From contig JAQJDB010000006.1 in assembly GCA_032139905.1 (NCBI GenBank), positions 434,001 to 498,000 of the forward strand: DNA of 64,000 bases, given 5' to 3'. A program made the translations under genes and the position numbers. This stretch comes from Nitrospira sp. MA-1 (GTDB taxonomy: Bacteria; Nitrospirota; Nitrospiria; Nitrospirales; UBA8639). Numbering within the stretch: the stretch's first letter is position 1; every line of letters begins with the position of its first letter. The notes beneath the pieces were generated by a model, which worked only from the letters and a program-made list of their open reading frames with translations, searched no databases and was not told where the DNA came from. Below, piece after piece: positions 1-9,541 of this stretch.

Positions 1-2791
1 TTATATCCCAGTGTCCACCTAAGTTTCCAATCGTGAGTATTTTTAACTGAAATGAATAGGTACAATTCGCGTTCGTTCCCAGTTGCAATTTTGTCTCCCG
101 GTGCGCTGCGGCTTTGGCGGTATATTGTAAGTTTGAGTCAGCGGAAGGTGTTATCGCGGCCCAAATATGGGGCCCCGTTTGATCACCCGCATTAGGGGAG
201 GCATTATTGTATCCAATTTTAGGTACCCAGGTTGATGTGGCATTTTCCCAATGTGTAAAGGGGCTGACTCCGAATCTCCCAAGTCCTTTTCCGAATCCCC
301 CGGATGTGGCAAGGGGAGAATAGGTGAAGTAGCCGTAGGGATAGCCCAGATTGGCATACAAGTAATACTGAAAACACGGGCCACGTGGATTCCCAAGATG
401 GGTACAGGTGACCGGAGATGCATCATCGGCGATCCCGTAGCGCAGACTTACAGCGTAATTGCTCCCTTCAGTTAGGGCTTTCTTCCCTTTGTCGATAAAG
501 GTGATCGCAAAGTTGGTCCCCTTGTCACTATCCTTCGTGAACGTGATGTCAAAGGTCAAAGGATCAATGGTGACATAATTGCCATCGAAAGCCAGCCGTC
601 CCCAATTGGTAATAAACTTAGAGTCGTTTGCAGTAGAGTTCCATCCCACAAACTCAATTGGTTTGCCCGCGTCGGCCTGAGCAATCAATGTGTTTCCTTG
701 CTTGACGACATATTGGCCATTAGCCCCACGCAAGTAACCTAGAGCATTTTTGTCTGCTGAAAGTCCGGTATATTCAAATGTAAACGTCTCCCATGCGCCT
801 AAAGTCCGACTATTCGCCATCACGACATCTTTTTTCTTTGATACGAATGTGATTTGGTTAAAATTCCGATCTCTCAAGACTACGTTGACCGTTTGATTTG
901 GCAATAATTGGACACGCTTGGGACCAGTCACCTCATAACGACCCAAGGGCACATTGCGGAAATCATACCGAATAAGTCGGTACTCATTATTGTGTCCCAT
1001 AATGGTTGAAGTATCGCCGGACTCCTTCCAGTTGATATATCGAAGTCCCGCAAACTGGCTGGCCGTGCCCGTGCCAGAACTATTGTAGGGTTGTCCCTTG
1101 ATCGTGATGGTGTTGGTTTTTTCATCGACCGTAAATCGGTCTGGTGTATATTCTGACGTCCCAACGGTTCCTGTCCCAGCCCATCCAATCGTTTCCGTAG
1201 GTCCTGGGGTTTGTATTCCGGGAGGCAGCAAATGGTAGGCCAGATATAGGGAGCCATCCTTCTCTTTCGCGCCACGGGCGCTGACGCACAGTCCTACTGA
1301 TCCCACTTCTCCCGAATTCAGGCTAATGGTAGAGACGGCGAGTTGATAACTGGAGCTACCATAATATTTGTTGGCTATGGCTGGATGCTTTTTCCAAGGC
1401 GTTGGCTTCCCTTGATATCCGGCTAGGGATGTAATGATGAACCGCTCGGGCCCTGCATTCGCAAGCGCCCAGACTTTGGCCATCTGTAACCCTGAGGGAC
1501 AATCGGCAATCGTGGGGAGGAGGGGGGGAGGTACAAACGGCCCGGAATAGGTGAAGTCAAGTTCGAATCCCGTTTGGTTTTGATCATTGGCTGACAAAAC
1601 CCTGGCCGTCAGAGCTCCCTGGGGTGGGGCGTTTGGATCAGGGGAAGCATTAACCGAAGAGAGACTACTCCTTCCTAGAACGCGATGCGAGATGAAATCC
1701 ACCCGTTGCAAAATAAGGCTGGTGCTATTCTCCCATATTAACCCTAGGTCTGAGGTGCTGGCGTTTGTGGCGTTAAAGGCGTCCCGCGCAATGGCATAGT
1801 TGGTTCCCAGTACTACCGTTTGCTCCACAACTTCCCGGAAGGATTCAAATTGGTCCAAGATATTCTTTAAATAGTTCAGGTACTGAGATTTGATGGATGA
1901 GTTCTCCAATGGTACCGGTAGAACATGGGCACAGTTCACGTACAAATTCAAGCCCTTCGATTGCAGCAGGACATATCTCATAAACATTGACTCTATCCAT
2001 TGGTAGTACTCGTATGCGTTTGTGGAATTAGAACCCAAGGACTCTTGGACTTGATTGGCCATGAGTTGAAGGAGTCCTACGTTGAAAGGACCGGCCTCGG
2101 TCATATGGCTACCGATGGTGGTCAACCAGATATCGATGTTCCCTGAATAGCCAAGAGTACTGCTCCCATTTAATAGGGTCTGACACGTACTGGTGATATA
2201 GCTGCGTTCTGCGTGCGTGATATTTTTCATCGACATATTTTGATATTTGGTTAAAAGTTGATCACGAGAAAGGCTATTGATAGCCGATTCAGCAGTCACC
2301 AGATCCGCAGCCTCCACCGCTTCCTGAATTTTGGTGGTATCGATGGCCAGTTCTTTTTCCAACTTCCCAATTGCCGTGATGATTTCACCATCAAGGGTAA
2401 TGAGGTGGTTGAGTTTCTGGTTGACTATCTCCAGCTGATTGTCAATATAGTCAAATTCGGCCGCATCAGGGTCGATCAGCATCGCGAATAAATACCCCGC
2501 GACGCTCCCACCATAATATTTATCGATGTATGAGGAATCAAAACCGGTATACAAAGCCGAAAATAAGGTATCGACGGCGCCGGCAATATCAAACACGATC
2601 CCAATATCGAGCCCCTCACCTTCTTGGGCATAGGCGGTTCCCATGGTAATACTGTTCTGCGCCTCCTCGGCCGCAAGGGTTCGGTCTATGTGACCATCAT
2701 ACGTCACCGCTACCATCATCAAGGCCACAACACCCGTAACGATGGCTTTCCCGAGAGAATGCCAAACACGCTTTGTTGGTGATGGGATCAT
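1..2791 (-). CDS. Large secreted protein of unknown function, partial (runs off left edge)
   Basis: An open frame of 930 codons runs leftward from ATG at 2791 to the window edge with no in-frame stop; the TAA-like triplet at 1-3 is in another frame. The start is fixed by AAGGAGG seven bases upstream. The N-terminus is basic, then hydrophobic (about residues 14-30), then Ala-rich, which reads as a Sec signal peptide. Residues of about 110-180 are charged and helical, possibly coiled coil (for example KLEKELAIDTTKIQEAVEAA). The rest is rich in Ser, Thr, Gly, Asn and Tyr, as in extracellular beta-rich proteins. I recognise no family. It is divergent from the small secreted gene at 3166. The C-terminus, and any anchor or sorting signal, lies outside the window. 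Confidence 0.75.
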   Translation of the reverse strand, partial: MIPSPTKRVWHSLGKAIVTGVVALMMVAVTYDGHIDRTLAAEEAQNSITMGTAYAQEGEGLDIGIVFDIAGAVDTLFSALYTGFDSSYIDKYYGGSVAGYLFAMLIDPDAAEFDYIDNQLEIVNQKLNHLITLDGEIITAIGKLEKELAIDTTKIQEAVEAADLVTAESAINSLSRDQLLTKYQNMSMKNITHAERSYITSTCQTLLNGSSTLGYSGNIDIWLTTIGSHMTEAGPFNVGLLQLMANQVQESLGSNSTNAYEYYQWIESMFMRYVLLQSKGLNLYVNCAHVLPVPLENSSIKSQYLNYLKNILDQFESFREVVEQTVVLGTNYAIARDAFNATNASTSDLGLIWENSTSLILQRVDFISHRVLGRSSLSSVNASPDPNAPPQGALTARVLSANDQNQTGFELDFTYSGPFVPPPLLPTIADCPSGLQMAKVWALANAGPERFIITSLAGYQGKPTPWKKHPAIANKYYGSSSYQLAVSTISLNSGEVGSVGLCVSARGAKEKDGSLYLAYHLLPPGIQTPGPTETIGWAGTGTVGTSEYTPDRFTVDEKTNTITIKGQPYNSSGTGTASQFAGLRYINWKESGDTSTIMGHNNEYRLIRYDFRNVPLGRYEVTGPKRVQLLPNQTVNVVLRDRNFNQITFVSKKKDVVMANSRTLGAWETFTFEYTGLSADKNALGYLRGANGQYVVKQGNTLIAQADAGKPIEFVGWNSTANDSKFITNWGRLAFDGNYVTIDPLTFDITFTKDSDKGTNFAITFIDKGKKALTEGSNYAVSLRYGIADDASPVTCTHLGNPRGPCFQYYLYANLGYPYGYFTYSPLATSGGFGKGLGRFGVSPFTHWENATSTWVPKIGYNNASPNAGDQTGPHIWAAITPSADSNLQYTAKAAAHRETKLQLGTNANCTYSFQLKILTIGNLGGHWDI

Positions 2792-3165
2792 GGGACACCT
2801 CCTTGTGTTCTTTTTGGCAGAGTGGCTGAGTGATGGCTAATCGAGTGTTCAATAACAAAAGCTCAGTGCCATTCTGCTGATGAGCGATCGCGGATGATTT
2901 TTCCGGACTTCATGCACCGCTAGTCTGGGAAGTCTTCAGTCCCAATGTTTGGTGTGAAAATAATTTCAGGTTAATCGTGATACAGAAAAAGTGCAACTTA
3001 TTTCCTGCAGTAGTATTTATTTTTGAGATTTTATGAATACGCTGCACCTGCACATGAATACATGCAAAAGGAAGAAGGGAGTATTTAGAGCCATTTGATT
3101 CTCTTTCTATTTCAAATTATCCTGTGTGCCATTGTTTAGTTGTTCTCTGAGAAGGAGGTATGTAC
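2792..3165. promoter_or_regulatory. Intergenic region between two divergent secreted-protein genes
   Basis: These 374 bases separate two divergent start codons, so promoters for both genes should lie here. The part at 2960-3130 is AT-rich. The only clear elements are the two Shine-Dalgarno sites, AAGGAGG for the leftward gene and GAAGGAGG at 3151-3158 for the rightward gene. I cannot pick a convincing -35/-10 pair and see no hairpin or repeat. Confidence 0.4.
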
Positions 3166-3669
3166 ATGAATCGATTCGCAATGCTGTTATCCATGTTGTT
3201 GCTCTTGGCCTACACCTCGTTGGCAATGGGCGATGACGAAGTCTTATTTTATGTGCACAATAAAACCTCAACTCCAGTGTATGCGACGCTTTGGGAAGAA
3301 ACGGGCATACATGTGAATGACCAGGAAATTCAGCCTGGTGCAGAGCCGAAAGTTTTTACTCACAAACAAGTGGTGCCGCCTTTCGGCAGAGATACCAAGG
3401 ATTTTCATCTATTAATCACTCTGCAAAAAGGGCAAACCATGCCTGATAGTCACAATGCGTGCTTTGGCCATGTCGATGTGATCACCGAAGTCGCCGCGTT
3501 CGGATCTGAAAAGCATAATTTAACCGCGAAGGTGGAGTCTGTGAAAAATTGTTTCAAGACGGTGCAAAACACCTGTTCGGTCATCACGGAATACTACGAT
3601 GATTACGATGTGTCGCATGTCGTGACGATCATTGAAGCCGGCGAGTCAAAATTGGAATGTCCCAAATGA
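3166..3669 (+). CDS. Small exported protein, unknown function
   Basis: A protein of 167 residues with a clear signal peptide (MNRFAMLLSMLLLLAY, then cleavage near ALA-MG). An in-frame ATG also occurs two codons upstream at 3160, but GGAGG sits only one base before it and at a normal distance from the ATG at 3166, so 3166 is preferred. The mature part has four cysteines in its C-terminal half (ACFGH, NCFK, NTCS, ECPK), suggesting disulfides in the periplasm or outside the cell. I recognise no family. It stands alone between a divergent secreted-protein gene and a PEP-CTERM gene. Confidence 0.7.
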   Translation: MNRFAMLLSMLLLLAYTSLAMGDDEVLFYVHNKTSTPVYATLWEETGIHVNDQEIQPGAEPKVFTHKQVVPPFGRDTKDFHLLITLQKGQTMPDSHNACFGHVDVITEVAAFGSEKHNLTAKVESVKNCFKTVQNTCSVITEYYDDYDVSHVVTIIEAGESKLECPK

Positions 3670-3749
3670 CATGTCTATGGAGAGGGAACGGTTGATGGCT
3701 CATCGAGCCTTACGGATCATGATCCATACGTAATCCAGAGGGCCATCCC

Positions 3750-4463
3750 ATGATCTTGCATTTACCGACCATCTACTATCCGAAGAAGAGCGCGATCACA
3801 CGTACTTTACGAAATCTGACTGGTGGGTTCGTCATTCTCGTATCCGTCATTCTTGTGTCCCTAATTATGACTGATGGCAATGCGAGGGCAGATCTCACTG
3901 AATACATCTATTTTAGAGAATTCAGTTTCGGAGGGGATCTCGGTATGGTGACCACGACCCTCACGTTCTTTGCCGACCCAGACAAGGAGACATCCCCTAT
4001 CCCGGATTTCACCGACAGTCGTTTGAATTTTTCCTGGAACATTCGTCGGAATCAAACCATGCCGGGAATTGATATCACGCCTGCTCCATGTTCATCGGGC
4101 TGTCAGTTCGATCTCACCGACCCCACATCGGATGCTAATTTAAATTTCAGCCTTGGCTCCGGTACTATCTACACGATAGGCGCGCAAAAAATAATCCTTA
4201 CGGAACTAAGAATAGGTCCAACAGAAGGGAATAGGCCGCTCCTGTTTCTGGGGAATCCTGACCTGCGCCCACCTCTACAGACCTCAGCCCTCGGTACCAA
4301 AGGGCGTTGGACAGCGATACCTGCTGGTTCGTTGCCAGGATCAAGTTCGCAGCCCATTCCTGAACCTGATACGGCGTGGTTGATGCTCACGGGACTCTTT
4401 GGCTTTGGAACCTATGTCTACTGGAGCCGATCTATCCGTCGCCTTTTCAAGAAAACATGGTGA
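3750..4463 (+). CDS. PEP-CTERM sorting domain protein
   Basis: A protein of 237 residues. It opens with a signal sequence (hydrophobic segment about residues 26-42). It ends in a tripartite PEP-CTERM signal: the motif PIPEPDTAW with Pro-Glu-Pro at 204-206, a hydrophobic segment (LMLTGLFGFGTYVYW), then a basic tail (RSIRRLFKK). Proteins of this class are exported and processed by an exosortase and are usually linked to exopolysaccharide or biofilm. No exosortase is in this window. The middle part is beta-rich and matches no family I know. A GAGGG seven bases before the ATG supports the start. Confidence 0.75.
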   Translation: MILHLPTIYYPKKSAITRTLRNLTGGFVILVSVILVSLIMTDGNARADLTEYIYFREFSFGGDLGMVTTTLTFFADPDKETSPIPDFTDSRLNFSWNIRRNQTMPGIDITPAPCSSGCQFDLTDPTSDANLNFSLGSGTIYTIGAQKIILTELRIGPTEGNRPLLFLGNPDLRPPLQTSALGTKGRWTAIPAGSLPGSSSQPIPEPDTAWLMLTGLFGFGTYVYWSRSIRRLFKKTW

Positions 4464-4688
4464 AAAACCTGCAAGTTACTTAGAAGTTCTAGCTGGTTCC
4501 GGGACTTTCATCTTTAAAAGAAATGCAGAATGCCTTCATTTTTGCATCCGCTTTTTGCGGAAGTCGTTCGCTTCGATTGAGGAAGAACCCTTCATTCATC
4601 TCTGTCGTGGTTGCCATCCAACGTGCCTCAACTCATAATGTTGCTCTTCGAACGTATGCTTCTAACCTATCTTGACAAAGGAGGATTC

Positions 4689-5168
4689 ATGATGAATCTG
4701 AAATTTCCTGCAAGGGGTCGACGTTATTCGTTTATGATGGGCCTTGCGTTGGTCAGCATGCTGACCATGCTCTTCGGATGTCAGCAGCAGCACAGAGTCG
4801 ATTCGGTTGTCATTAAACCCAATACCTGCCCGCTTCCGGAAGACTTGTCGACAGAAGATCAACATAAGGTCAAGAAATTTGGTGCGGAAATATCAGGTCT
4901 CATGTCTAGCTTGGCTGGAGGCAAGCTTGATACTGATTTACAAAGCGCCCTCCAAAAAAATTATCCGGACGCCGGAGATGTAAATCGTATTTATGCCATG
5001 AGTTATGCCGCGTGTGTCTCTTGCCGGGTCGACCCGAATGATGTGAAGGGGTGTGCGCAACGTTTCGATGACATTATTGATAATTTCACGGCGAAAGACA
5101 CAGCTCCGACCCATCCGGCGAAGGGGTATCGTTCCAAACTCCTGAATCCGTTGCGAGGCCCCAAGTAG
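4689..5168 (+). CDS. Predicted lipoprotein, unknown function
   Basis: A protein of 159 residues with a basic N-terminus, a hydrophobic stretch and a lipobox Leu-Phe-Gly-Cys (MLFGCQQQ), so it should be lipid-modified and membrane-anchored. The frame is open further upstream to 4611, but AAAGGAGG before 4689 marks the start (a second ATG follows directly). The mature region has further cysteines (NTCP, AACVSCRVD, GCAQR), including a CxxC. It may be a small envelope protein; I do not recognise a family. It follows the PEP-CTERM gene on the same strand after about 225 bases. Confidence 0.65.
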   Translation: MMNLKFPARGRRYSFMMGLALVSMLTMLFGCQQQHRVDSVVIKPNTCPLPEDLSTEDQHKVKKFGAEISGLMSSLAGGKLDTDLQSALQKNYPDAGDVNRIYAMSYAACVSCRVDPNDVKGCAQRFDDIIDNFTAKDTAPTHPAKGYRSKLLNPLRGPK

Positions 5169-5712
5169 TCTCTTCCCATCCATAGGATTGGGTCTTGCGA
5201 AATCTTTTCTTTGGTGTCCTCACCACTTTTTTCAGAAGGTGGGGCATCCAGTATTTTCTTGATGTGAAAACTACCGGGTATGCAATGTGTCCATTGCATC
5301 AAGGTACGGATATTCTGGAACTGACTTGCCAATAGTGATTTGAAGAGGACAAGCTCACCAATTCCTTGCAAGTTTGGCTGTTGCCGGTCACCGGAATCGG
5401 GTTCCGGAAGAAGACCAGCGGAATCGCAAAGACAATCCACACACAAGACGGCTATTTTAAATTGTCGGCTAACTCGCCTGTATCGCGGGACTACACGGCT
5501 GGCAAAAAATGACGCATGTCAATCTTCTCTTGACACCAATCCATTCTCTTCGTACGTTTCACAGGCAATCTGTGATATCTGGATTAATCGTTTTCCACCC
5601 TCAAATTTCTCATAAGCCCTTTTATGGAGATTGGGCTGGTTCGAGCACATTCCCGCAGGGTCGTTCGGTCTAAGACTTCCGGTTCTGGTGCAATAGGCTT
5701 TTTGTAATCATC
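5169..5712. other. Gene-free stretch before recG
   Basis: No reading frame here is convincing. An opposite-strand frame over 5003-5446 and a plus frame over 5340-5615 have unlikely composition, no ribosome site and no recognisable motif. The promoter for recG is presumably near 5600-5700, but I cannot identify it with confidence. Confidence 0.4.
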
Positions 5713-7929
5713 ATGCCGACTCCATCCTCCCTCTCTGAGATTCCCATTCAATTTGCCAAAGGGGTGGGGCCCAGAAGGGCTCGCTTGCTGGAAAAATTGG
5801 GAGTACTGACATTAGAGGATGCTTTCTGGTTTTTACCCTGGCGATACGAAAACCGCTTGGAAGTGTTGCCCATCGGGAACCTTCTCCCAGGCATGAAGGC
5901 CACCATTAAAGGCAGAGTACAGAAAGTGTTGGTGAAAACCACCTCTCGAAGAGGTCTGGTCGTCGTCACAGTTACGGTGAGGGATGAGACGGGTCTTATC
6001 GAATGCGTGTTTTTTAACCAGCCCTACCTGGAGAAAACTTTTGCGCCAGGTGTCTCCTTGCTATTGACCGGTTCAGTCTTGCCCAATTCTTCCGGAAGCC
6101 TACCGATGACGATGCGCGGGCCGGAGTATGAATTGTTGGATGAGGACGAATTGCCGGACATGTCGGGGGGACGGATTGTTCCCGTCTATCATGAGACGAA
6201 TGGGTTGAGCTCCAAGCAGATTCGACGAATTATTCGATTAATTTTCGACCATTATGCCGGCCAGCTGCAAGAGATGTTGCCGACGGCGATGCGCATGCAA
6301 CTGGGGGTCCCAACCCTTCCAGAGGCGTTACCTGTCTTACATTTTCCCAATCAGGAGCGTTTTGTGGAGGCCCTGAATCAACAGGCAACTCCCGAGCATA
6401 GGCGGTTGGCGTTTGAAGAAATGTTTCTCCTGCAATTAGCACTCGCCATGCGGCGCCAGGGGCAGACTCAGGACATTGAAGGCATCGCCTTTGCTGTTCG
6501 CAATCCGTTGGTCGAACAGCTGAAAACTGTGTTGCCTTTCTCGCTCACTTCCGCACAGGAGCGTGTGATCCAGGAAATTAGCCAGGATATGGGACGGCCA
6601 ACCTGTATGAATCGCCTCCTGCAAGGAGATGTCGGGTGTGGGAAAACGGTGGTGGCTCTTCATGCCATCGTGATGGCCTGTGGGTCTGGGTATCAAGCCG
6701 CGCTGATGGCACCGACAGAAGTGTTGAGTGAGCAGCATTATTTATCGTTGTTTCCGTTGTTTGAGGCCCTAGGTATCCGTTGTCTCCTGTTGAAAGGCGG
6801 GCAAACAGGCCGCGAGCGAGGCAAAATTCTCGCAGGAATCCAGTCAGGTCATGTGCAGGTGGTGGTGGGTACACATGCGTTATTACAGCCTGATGTGAAT
6901 TTTGCCAAGCTTGGGTTGGTGATTGTGGATGAGCAACACAAATTCGGCGTGCTGCAGCGCGCACAGCTTCGTGGAAAAGCGGCCTGGCATCCCGATGTGT
7001 TGGTGATGACCGCCACGCCTATTCCCAGGACCTTAGCGATGACGCTTTATGGCGATTTGGACGTGTCGGTGATTGATCAGTTTCCTCCAGGGAAAAAACC
7101 TGTAAAGACGATGTTGTTCCCGACCGGTCAACGGAAAGAAGCACATCGTGTGATGCGAAAGGAATTAGAAGCGGGGCGGCAGGCCTATGTGGTGTATCCG
7201 CTCGTTGAACCATCAGAAAAAATAGATTTGCAAGCAGCCGTTAAGGCTGCCGATCAATTACGCGAAGAATTTTCTCCCTTTCGTCTCGGTTTGTTGCATG
7301 GTCGCTTGCCTTCCCGCGAAAAGCAGATGGTCATGGCCCAATTTAAAAAGAAAGAGATTGATGTGTTGGTGGCCACCACTGTGGTCGAGGTGGGTTTGGA
7401 CGTTCATAATGCGACGGTCATGCTTATTGAGCATGCGGAACGTTTCGGGCTGGCGCAACTTCACCAATTGCGTGGCCGGGTCGGGCGAGGTCTTCATCAA
7501 GGATATTGCCTTCTGATTCATGCCTTGGGAAAAATTCCGCCCTACTCTCAGCAAATGCCCATGAAACTTGAGGCGGGTCAAAAGTTTGCCAATGAGATCC
7601 TCGATAGCTCGGAAGCGAAAGCGTTCTCTCGATCAACGGCCCGTCGACGACTCGGCGTATTTGCGCAATGTGAAGATGGGTTTGCCTTGGCGGAAGAAGA
7701 TTTGAAAATTCGGGGGCCTGGGCATGTTCTTGGAGTAAAGCAATGGGGAGATATCGATTTTCGTGTGGCGGATTTGGCTCGAGATACCGGGTTATTAATA
7801 AAAGCCAAGCAGATGGCAGTGGAATTATTGGAACGTGATCCTGCGTTGATCCTTCCTGAACATCACACCCTCAAGGAAACCCTTTGTCGCAAGTGGAGTG
7901 AAAAGTTGGCGTTGGGGGCTATTGGGTAA
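5713..7929 (+). CDS. recG: ATP-dependent DNA helicase RecG
   Basis: RecG remodels stalled replication forks and Holliday junctions. The protein is 738 residues, slightly longer than the usual 690 or so. An N-terminal wedge/OB domain (about 60-150) precedes the superfamily 2 helicase core. Visible motifs are Walker A GDVGCGKT (about residue 305), DEQH (about 405), TATPIPRTLAMT, and motif VI within LRGRVGRG. The C-terminal accessory domain carries the expected EEDLKIRGPGHVLG. A short insert after the QLRGRVGRG motif (around KIPPYSQQMPMKLEAG) accounts for part of the extra length. The gene is monocistronic by appearance. Confidence 0.95.
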   Translation: MPTPSSLSEIPIQFAKGVGPRRARLLEKLGVLTLEDAFWFLPWRYENRLEVLPIGNLLPGMKATIKGRVQKVLVKTTSRRGLVVVTVTVRDETGLIECVFFNQPYLEKTFAPGVSLLLTGSVLPNSSGSLPMTMRGPEYELLDEDELPDMSGGRIVPVYHETNGLSSKQIRRIIRLIFDHYAGQLQEMLPTAMRMQLGVPTLPEALPVLHFPNQERFVEALNQQATPEHRRLAFEEMFLLQLALAMRRQGQTQDIEGIAFAVRNPLVEQLKTVLPFSLTSAQERVIQEISQDMGRPTCMNRLLQGDVGCGKTVVALHAIVMACGSGYQAALMAPTEVLSEQHYLSLFPLFEALGIRCLLLKGGQTGRERGKILAGIQSGHVQVVVGTHALLQPDVNFAKLGLVIVDEQHKFGVLQRAQLRGKAAWHPDVLVMTATPIPRTLAMTLYGDLDVSVIDQFPPGKKPVKTMLFPTGQRKEAHRVMRKELEAGRQAYVVYPLVEPSEKIDLQAAVKAADQLREEFSPFRLGLLHGRLPSREKQMVMAQFKKKEIDVLVATTVVEVGLDVHNATVMLIEHAERFGLAQLHQLRGRVGRGLHQGYCLLIHALGKIPPYSQQMPMKLEAGQKFANEILDSSEAKAFSRSTARRRLGVFAQCEDGFALAEEDLKIRGPGHVLGVKQWGDIDFRVADLARDTGLLIKAKQMAVELLERDPALILPEHHTLKETLCRKWSEKLALGAIG

Positions 7930-7965
7930 AACGAAGAGGCATGATTATTTCTGCAGTAATCCAAT

Positions 7966-7992
7966 GAAATGAGATGAGATGAGATGAGATGA
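7966..7992. repeat. Pentanucleotide tandem repeat (GAGAT)
   Basis: Four perfect GAGAT copies lie at 7971-7990, preceded by the near copy GAAAT at 7966-7970. It sits between recG and the tRNA-Leu gene. Such short repeats can vary in length by slippage, but it is outside any gene and no promoter is visible next to it. Confidence 0.7.
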
Positions 7993-8087
7993 TAGTGAAA
8001 GGGTTAATCCTACGTAGAAGATAGGAATCCTATCTGGATTGACCTCTCAGGAGGTTCATGGTAGATATCTCATGCCAAACTATCATT

Positions 8088-8174
8088 GCCCGGATGGCGG
8101 AACTGGCAGACGCGCCGGACTCAAAATCCGGTTCTTTCACGAGAGTGGGAGTTCGACCCTCCCTCCGGGCACCA
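8088..8174 (+). tRNA. tRNA-Leu (anticodon CAA)
   Basis: The acceptor stem GCCCGGA (8088-8094) pairs with TCCGGGC (8164-8170), followed by discriminator A and an encoded CCA. The anticodon stem CCGGA/TCCGG encloses the loop CTCAAAA, giving anticodon CAA, which reads UUG leucine codons. A long variable arm, typical of tRNA-Leu, and a T-arm with GTTCGA are visible. The gene is 87 bases including CCA. Confidence 0.95.
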
Positions 8175-8421
8175 GCATAACTTCTGTAAGATATTTTTGT
8201 GACATGGATAAAGTAAAATTCATCATAGGTTACATATCGGATTCGGGTGAGATTCATCAGGGGTAATTCGAGTATGGAGAATGGAGAATTGGTGTCAAAT
8301 ATTGACTTGACAGGGGCTATCGCCTTGACTATAGTTGGTGCCCTTGATCCTGAAATAAAATCGTATATTTGTATTAGTTCGTTTTTTTGATTATTAACTC
8401 ACACTTCCAAGGAGGAGCCAC

Positions 8422-9177
8422 ATGCGGAAGGTAGGGTATTTTGGATTAGCAATGATTTTTGCAGGCTCGGTCAGCGTGGCGGTGGCGCAAGAGCGTCAAC
8501 CACAGCATGTAGGGTATGGTACAGGGGTCGGGGAATCCCAGGGTGTTGGTGACAGATCACGGGTGATGGACCAAGACGATATGTTACGGTATCTCTCGGC
8601 AAATGAGACCATTCAGGGAGAAGTTATGGCTATTGATCTGTCAAGCCACAAGTTGTACCTCATTAAAGGGGGGAGTTCGCAGGATGAACGGCAGACCCTC
8701 AGAGGGTCTTTGAACATCATGACCTTGTATTTAGACGACAAAACGAATTATGAGAATTTGAAGGCAATTGGGAAGGGCGACTATGTAACCGTTCAAGCGG
8801 AGAACGAGACAACAGAGACCCAAAAATATGGAACGGGTCGAAAGTTAGTTCGTGATGTGTATGTATTAGACGGGAGTCAATTGCTAGGAGGGATCGACAA
8901 CCCCAACTTTAAGGGCGGGTTTGGTCAAGGGCCTGATCCTAACATGGCCCAGGGTCAAAATATTATGAATGACAGCATGACTGGTGTGCCTGCTGGGGCT
9001 GTTCAGCCAGGATCAGTAGCTTCTGGCATCGTGAGTGAGCTTGGTGTGATGACCGGTGCTGCTCCTTGCTGGCAATGTGCCCCTCAACCTACAACTGTCA
9101 ATGAAAAGACGGACAAAACCGTTGCGACTGACTACGGAGATGATCGCAAGAACTATAACAAGGGGACTGTTCAATAG
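8422..9177 (+). CDS. Exported protein of unknown function
   Basis: A protein of 251 residues. The signal peptide covers about residues 1-22 (cleavage near VAVA-QE). The start is supported by AAGGAGG upstream of the ATG. A central part of about 80 residues (from ETIQGEVMAIDL to KGDYVTVQAE) looks like a small beta-barrel of the kind seen in periplasmic proteins. The C-terminal third is Gly/Pro/Met-rich and low in complexity, with one CWQC motif. I do not recognise a named family. A strong terminator follows, so it is probably transcribed alone. Confidence 0.65.
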   Translation: MRKVGYFGLAMIFAGSVSVAVAQERQPQHVGYGTGVGESQGVGDRSRVMDQDDMLRYLSANETIQGEVMAIDLSSHKLYLIKGGSSQDERQTLRGSLNIMTLYLDDKTNYENLKAIGKGDYVTVQAENETTETQKYGTGRKLVRDVYVLDGSQLLGGIDNPNFKGGFGQGPDPNMAQGQNIMNDSMTGVPAGAVQPGSVASGIVSELGVMTGAAPCWQCAPQPTTVNEKTDKTVATDYGDDRKNYNKGTVQ

Positions 9178-9207
9178 GTTCCTGGTTATAAAATAGTTTT
9201 GTGCTTG

Positions 9208-9244
9208 AAAAGAGCGTGCCGGGCAATATCCGGCACGCTCTTTT
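9208..9244 (+). terminator. Rho-independent terminator
   Basis: A perfect 15-bp stem (9208-9222 with 9230-9244) encloses a 7-base loop. The 5' arm starts with AAAA and the 3' arm ends in TTTT, so the hairpin could work in both directions. It lies 30 bases after the exported-protein gene. Confidence 0.9.
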
Positions 9245-9310
9245 ATTATCTAGGTAATCATTCGAAGAAAGTGCGATTCTGTTAATAAGCTGACGGTGGG
9301 AGAAGATTGA

Positions 9311-9541
9311 GTGAACATGGAAGAATTGGATCTTCGAGGTGTGATTTGTCCGTACAATTTCGTGAAGACGAAGCTTAAGCTGGAATCTTTAGAAGTCGGT
9401 TCCCAATTGAGAGTGTTGTTGGATGAAGGCGAACCAATTCGAAATGTCCCTCAAAGTATTACCAATGAGGGTCACCAGATCCTTAAACAGGAAAAAGTTG
9501 AACACTATTACCTTGTGGTTATTCAGAAGGTAGGTGTGTGA
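9311..9541 (+). CDS. TusA/SirA-family sulfur carrier-like protein
   Basis: A protein of 76 residues matching the TusA/SirA/YeeD fold: LDLRGVICPYN at the N-terminus, then a strand pattern ending in a hydrophobic C-terminal strand. Family members carry sulfur as a persulfide on the Cys of a Cys-Pro-x-Pro motif. Here Cys13-Pro14 are kept but the second Pro is Asn (CPYN). The GTG at 9311 lies eight bases after GGGAG and is preferred; ATG at 9317 is an alternative. Its last 19 bases overlap the convergent rsmI gene. Sulfur transfer for tRNA thiolation or molybdenum cofactor is possible but not shown. Confidence 0.8.
   Translation: MNMEELDLRGVICPYNFVKTKLKLESLEVGSQLRVLLDEGEPIRNVPQSITNEGHQILKQEKVEHYYLVVIQKVGV

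Noticed and set aside
5003-5446. A 147-codon minus-strand frame over the lipoprotein 3' end
   Set aside because: It overlaps a gene with a lipobox and good ribosome site and has no recognisable motif.
7966-7992. Short direct repeats considered as a CRISPR fragment
   Set aside because: The units are five bases with no spacers; it is a simple tandem repeat.
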